Shown one piece after another: positions 61,364 through 64,000 of a stretch of 64,000 bases of DNA. The DNA is from Cellulophaga algicola DSM 14237 (lineage in GTDB: Bacteria; Bacteroidota; Bacteroidia; Flavobacteriales; Flavobacteriaceae). The DNA is taken from the NCBI RefSeq assembly GCF_000186265.1, contig NC_014934.1, forward strand, positions 3,472,001-3,536,000, given 5' to 3'. A program made the translations under genes and the position numbers. The notes beneath the pieces were generated by a model, which was not told the DNA's origin, ran no database searches, and saw only the letters and a program-made list of their open reading frames with translations. Every line of letters begins with the position of its first letter. Position 1 is the first letter of the stretch.

Positions 61364-62533
61364 ATGAAAAATAATTTTTTAATCTTATTTCTTTTATTTA
61401 TGGCTTGTAAAGGCGAAAATAAGAATTTGATTGCTACACTAACTATCCAAGATAATGATTCATTGGTTCAAGTAAAACAAGAAAGCATACCTCTAGAATT
61501 TATTTCTAAACTACCAGATTTTGAATTACCGTTAGGTAATATTGATGTAGTAAAAACTATTTTCCCTGATAAGTTTGGACTTCCTTTGGAAACAGATGAG
61601 GATGGAGCATATTTAAATTTGAAGTCTGATGTTTTTACAAAAAAAATACAATCTAATACCAATACTTGGAAAAAGATATCAAATACCGATGGCCTTAACT
61701 ATACACTTACAATAGAAGATTCTTTAAAATATTCTATGTACTCAAACTTTGGTAAACAAGTTGTTAGAGAAAATTATGAATTTATAGGAAAGATTAGAGA
61801 TAAGGATTTCATTATGTTGTTAGGTAAACACACGAGTGATAATGCTTTAAAATCCTATAATTTCATTACTATAGTAATGGTATCAGTAGATGGTGTAATA
61901 ATTGATGATTTAATACTTTATAAGCAAGAATTCGACTATGTTTCCTCATATTCTACTTTCTCATTTATGGATAAACAGAGGATAATATCTTCTAAAAGTT
62001 TTTTTGCAATTGAAGGTGAATATTTTTCTGAAAAAACAGAAAATTATCAAATATCCTCTGAGGGTAAATTTATTCGTTATTATGGAGAAAATGGAGATTA
62101 TAAAAATGAATTAGAACAGGCTAAGAGTAGTACGGGTCACATTTTTTCAAATAAAGACAATATCAAAGAGGTTTCTATTGGCAAGGACAGTGTAATAGGT
62201 AATGGTATAATTTGTAGTGAGCTACATATTTCTTTCTATGAAAATGGATTGGTAAAAGAAAAAGGTTGCCAAGGCATCTATAAGGGTATGGGGACATCTG
62301 TTGGTACTTGGTATAAGTATAATTCCTCTGGAGTTTTAGTTGAAAAAGTCTATTATCATCTTGGAACAATGAAGGATGCCTATAAAGAAGTGGTTGAGTA
62401 TTATTTAAACGGAAATAAGAAATCAATAGAAAGATTCACCAACGATGTACTCTTTGAAATTGATTTAGACTCGATTGGCGAATGGGAATATTACGATTTA
62501 AATGGAAAGCTAATGAAAACAAAGTCTTTCTAA
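61364..62533 (+). CDS. Hypothetical lipoprotein with MORN/YwqK-like repeats, member 1
   Basis: The 389-residue protein has lipobox FMAC15. A unique N-terminal half is followed by GKFIRYYGENGDYKNELEQ and then short antitoxin-like repeats (LHISFYENGLVKEKG; GTWYKYNSSGVLVEKVYY; VVEYYLNGNKKSIERF; GEWEYYDLNGKLMKT), as in YwqK/MORN-type proteins. Such repeats occur in immunity proteins. It shares the FIRYYxxNGDYKNExE segment with the gene at 62882. Single-gene cassette after repeat e. Confidence 0.78.
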   Translation: MKNNFLILFLLFMACKGENKNLIATLTIQDNDSLVQVKQESIPLEFISKLPDFELPLGNIDVVKTIFPDKFGLPLETDEDGAYLNLKSDVFTKKIQSNTNTWKKISNTDGLNYTLTIEDSLKYSMYSNFGKQVVRENYEFIGKIRDKDFIMLLGKHTSDNALKSYNFITIVMVSVDGVIIDDLILYKQEFDYVSSYSTFSFMDKQRIISSKSFFAIEGEYFSEKTENYQISSEGKFIRYYGENGDYKNELEQAKSSTGHIFSNKDNIKEVSIGKDSVIGNGIICSELHISFYENGLVKEKGCQGIYKGMGTSVGTWYKYNSSGVLVEKVYYHLGTMKDAYKEVVEYYLNGNKKSIERFTNDVLFEIDLDSIGEWEYYDLNGKLMKTKSF

Positions 62534-62622
62534 CTATAATTTTAAGTTAGGTAAACAATATCGTTTCAGATTTTAAATTCGGGTAATTATTTGACTATAG
62601 ACCCAATAGAATTAAAGTACTG

Positions 62623-62700
62623 GCTAGCCTTAGTGCAGTGAATATATAGTCGTCTTTTTCTATTTTATTTGTTCCACTAAGTCTGGAAACTTTGTTGAGC
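62623..62700 (+). repeat. Cassette-head repeat, copy f (degenerate)
   Basis: It keeps only GCTAGCC at the start and TTCTATTTTATTTGTTCCACTAA near the end, then TTGAGCGGGAATGCATTATGG as in copy e. It is the most eroded member of the set. Confidence 0.45.
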
Positions 62701-62880
62701 GGGAATGCATTATGGTTCAACCTACATTACATTGCTTGTAATCGAAATGATTCGCATGGTTCTAGAGATTGTAATCCATGTTCTTCTACTGATAACAATT
62801 GCGTAAATTGTGGACAAATACATAATAATCATTTGCATTCGGGTAATTTTAATAATGCAAGCATAGAAAATTTAATTTAA
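62692..62880 (+). pseudogene. Remnant C-terminal tip, CNRN/RDCNP type, copy 2
   Basis: An open 62-codon stretch reads HYIACNRNDSHGSRDCNP...NCVNCGQIHNNHLHSGNF and ends at a TAA just before the next gene. Relative to copy 1 the frame is shifted upstream of this stretch by a one-base deletion (GGTTCAACC against GGGTTCAACCC), so the apparent ATG is probably not a real start. The gap 62534-62881 contains nothing else supported. Confidence 0.5.
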
Positions 62881-62881
62881 G

Positions 62882-63853
62882 ATGGAAGTAATTAAAGCAC
62901 TTATATATTTATTTTTAGTTTTTTCATTATTATCCTGTAAAAAAGAAAAAAAAATATTAATATCTGAAAAGTTAGAGTTATCCAGTGATAAACCAAATTT
63001 TGTTTCTAATAATTTAGAAGCGGACTCGGTATTTGCTGATAAGGTTATCGAAAAACCTTTTGGATTTAGTGACTTAGAAAAGGGAAATATCAATAATGAT
63101 ATACAGGCATTAGTTTATTTTAAAAAATTTATATCTGGACTTAGTTTTAAGGAGTATAGGGGTAGGTTAAAAAGTTATTATACTCAAGAGTATTATGATG
63201 ATGATTTATTCTATATTCCTTTAAAAAATAAATTACACAAATTATATTTTAAAGATAATATTTTGCTAAAACAAGGTGATATATCCTATTCCTTTGTTTT
63301 TACAAAAAAACAATCAAACAACCCAAATAGAAATCAAGAAAATATTTTTTTGGTCACACTAAAAGGTAATGATGTTATATCAAGTAAGAGAGTTTATTCT
63401 TATTTCTTAGGAGAATTTGGGTTTAGGAATTCTAGATTTTTTTATATAAATGAAAATAATATTCTCTACATTCAAGATTTTAAACAAGAAGAAAATATAG
63501 CTTCAATAAGTAATATCTACAAATACAAAATTTCTGAAAAAGGAAAATTTATTCGGTATTATGATAAAAATGGAGATTATAAAAATGAAATAGAAGAAGG
63601 GCTGGTTAAAAATAATACTAGAGAAGGGCCATGGGTTGAGAAAAAAATGAATACTTATGTGAATGATTTTACTTATTTAGAAGCTCATTTTGAGGACGGG
63701 AAGCCTGTAGGTGAATGGAGTTATTTTGTACTCAAGTATAAAAGAAATTCAGAAGGGCAAGCAGATTTAGCAACAGCCACCAAAAGCGCTCTATTGTATA
63801 CGGAAATGTACAAAGACGGAGAAATGATAAAACGTGAGTTCACAAATGAATAG
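62882..63853 (+). CDS. Hypothetical lipoprotein, member 2 of the FIRYY family
   Basis: This 323-residue protein has lipobox SLLSC19. The body contains FIRYYDKNGDYKNEIEEG (about 220-238), matching the protein at 61364, followed by NTREGPWVEKKMN and GKPVGEWSYF, again MORN-like turns. The N-terminal half is unlike its relative. It starts immediately after the CNRN remnant and ends one base before the effector-tip fragment. Likely immunity-type; function not recognised. Confidence 0.76.
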   Translation: MEVIKALIYLFLVFSLLSCKKEKKILISEKLELSSDKPNFVSNNLEADSVFADKVIEKPFGFSDLEKGNINNDIQALVYFKKFISGLSFKEYRGRLKSYYTQEYYDDDLFYIPLKNKLHKLYFKDNILLKQGDISYSFVFTKKQSNNPNRNQENIFLVTLKGNDVISSKRVYSYFLGEFGFRNSRFFYINENNILYIQDFKQEENIASISNIYKYKISEKGKFIRYYDKNGDYKNEIEEGLVKNNTREGPWVEKKMNTYVNDFTYLEAHFEDGKPVGEWSYFVLKYKRNSEGQADLATATKSALLYTEMYKDGEMIKREFTNE

Positions 63854-63894
63854 ACCAAATAATAGAGCATAAATATTGGGGTGGAGCTAATATC
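63854..63894 (+). pseudogene. Orphan fragment of the effector C-terminal tip
   Basis: 41 bp match the effector gene at 51884-51924 with five differences. They encode QIIEHKYWGGANI against QIIEHKFWDGADI. The fragment has no start, directly follows the stop of the lipoprotein at 62882 and ends at repeat g. It is a relic of a displaced tip module. Confidence 0.7.
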
Positions 63895-63897
63895 CCC

Positions 63898-64000
63898 GCT
63901 AGCGCGAGCGTCACGCTCGTGCCTACATTTCTTTCATTTTTTGATCTATGTTTAATTTTCGACTTTGTTTGTTCTATTATGTTTGAAAACGTTGTGGATT
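63898..64000 (+). repeat. Cassette-head repeat, copy g (reaches window end)
   Basis: GCTAGCGCGAGCGTCACGCTCGTGC, then CTACATTTCTTTCATTTTTTG, ending GTTGTGGATT. It is nearly identical to copy c at 56591. The array evidently continues beyond the window. Confidence 0.85.

Overview
The window is a low-GC chromosome segment from a member of the Bacteroidota, most likely a marine-type Flavobacteriaceae. The evidence is TAnnTTTG-type -7 promoter elements (for example TATATTTG before the tRNA), absence of strong Shine-Dalgarno sequences, many SPII lipoproteins, a Bacteroidota-type TssD/Hcp protein, a CbpA/CbpM pair and a YaiO-type barrel. I do not assign a genus. No rRNA, CRISPR array, transposase or integrase was seen. 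One tRNA (Arg, TCT) is present.

Region 1 (1-25.5 kb) is a stress and energy island: five universal stress proteins, thioredoxin, a hybrid receiver-CNBD-Crp/Fnr regulator, a histidine kinase with a complete LOV (blue-light flavin) motif, PfkB, a P-type ATPase, a patatin lipase, a sigma-like factor, an MgtC-like protein, a UbiB kinase, AckA-Pta, a flavin-split-barrel protein, an ABC exporter and CbpA-CbpM. Seven 12-bp palindromes (TGAY-N4-RTCA) plus one weaker copy lie in its promoters. In most cases the palindrome centre is exactly 29.5 bp from the first base of a TAnnTTTG-like -7 element, which is class II activator geometry. The obvious candidate activator is the Crp/Fnr-type regulator encoded in the middle of the island, whose recognition helix keeps the Glu and Arg that read TGA half-sites.

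Region 2 (25.5-38.3 kb) looks like an exopolysaccharide or cell-surface glycan locus: a receiver-glycosyltransferase 2 fusion, a GT-C-like membrane protein, a lipoprotein, a clan GH-A glycosidase, a GT4 enzyme, a flippase and a TPR/beta-barrel outer-membrane protein. A tandem array of four terminator-like hairpins sits between two convergent genes.

Region 3 (38.4-45 kb) is a compact signalling operon: receiver, H-NOX, PAS kinase, FIST protein, second kinase, Hpt and LytTR regulator. It looks like a nitric-oxide/redox phosphorelay that combines two proposed NO-sensor families. A sodium:solute symporter, an exported phosphodiesterase-like protein and tRNA-Arg follow.

Region 4 (47.9-64 kb) is an accessory island starting behind tRNA-Arg. 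It carries an Hcp/TssD with a C-terminal extension, a 1138-residue OmpA-containing probable type VI effector and three tandem FGE-fold lipoproteins. After these comes a long array of mostly lipoprotein, immunity-like genes, whose cassettes are headed by a recurring repeat of about 100 bp with a GAGCGTCACGCTC hairpin. The array contains debris: a duplicated hcp leader, a truncated lipoprotein, a lipoprotein pseudogene with a lost lipobox Cys and an amber codon, two related C-terminal-tip remnants and a fragment of the effector tip. No T6SS structural genes other than hcp are in view, so the apparatus must be encoded elsewhere if this reading is right.
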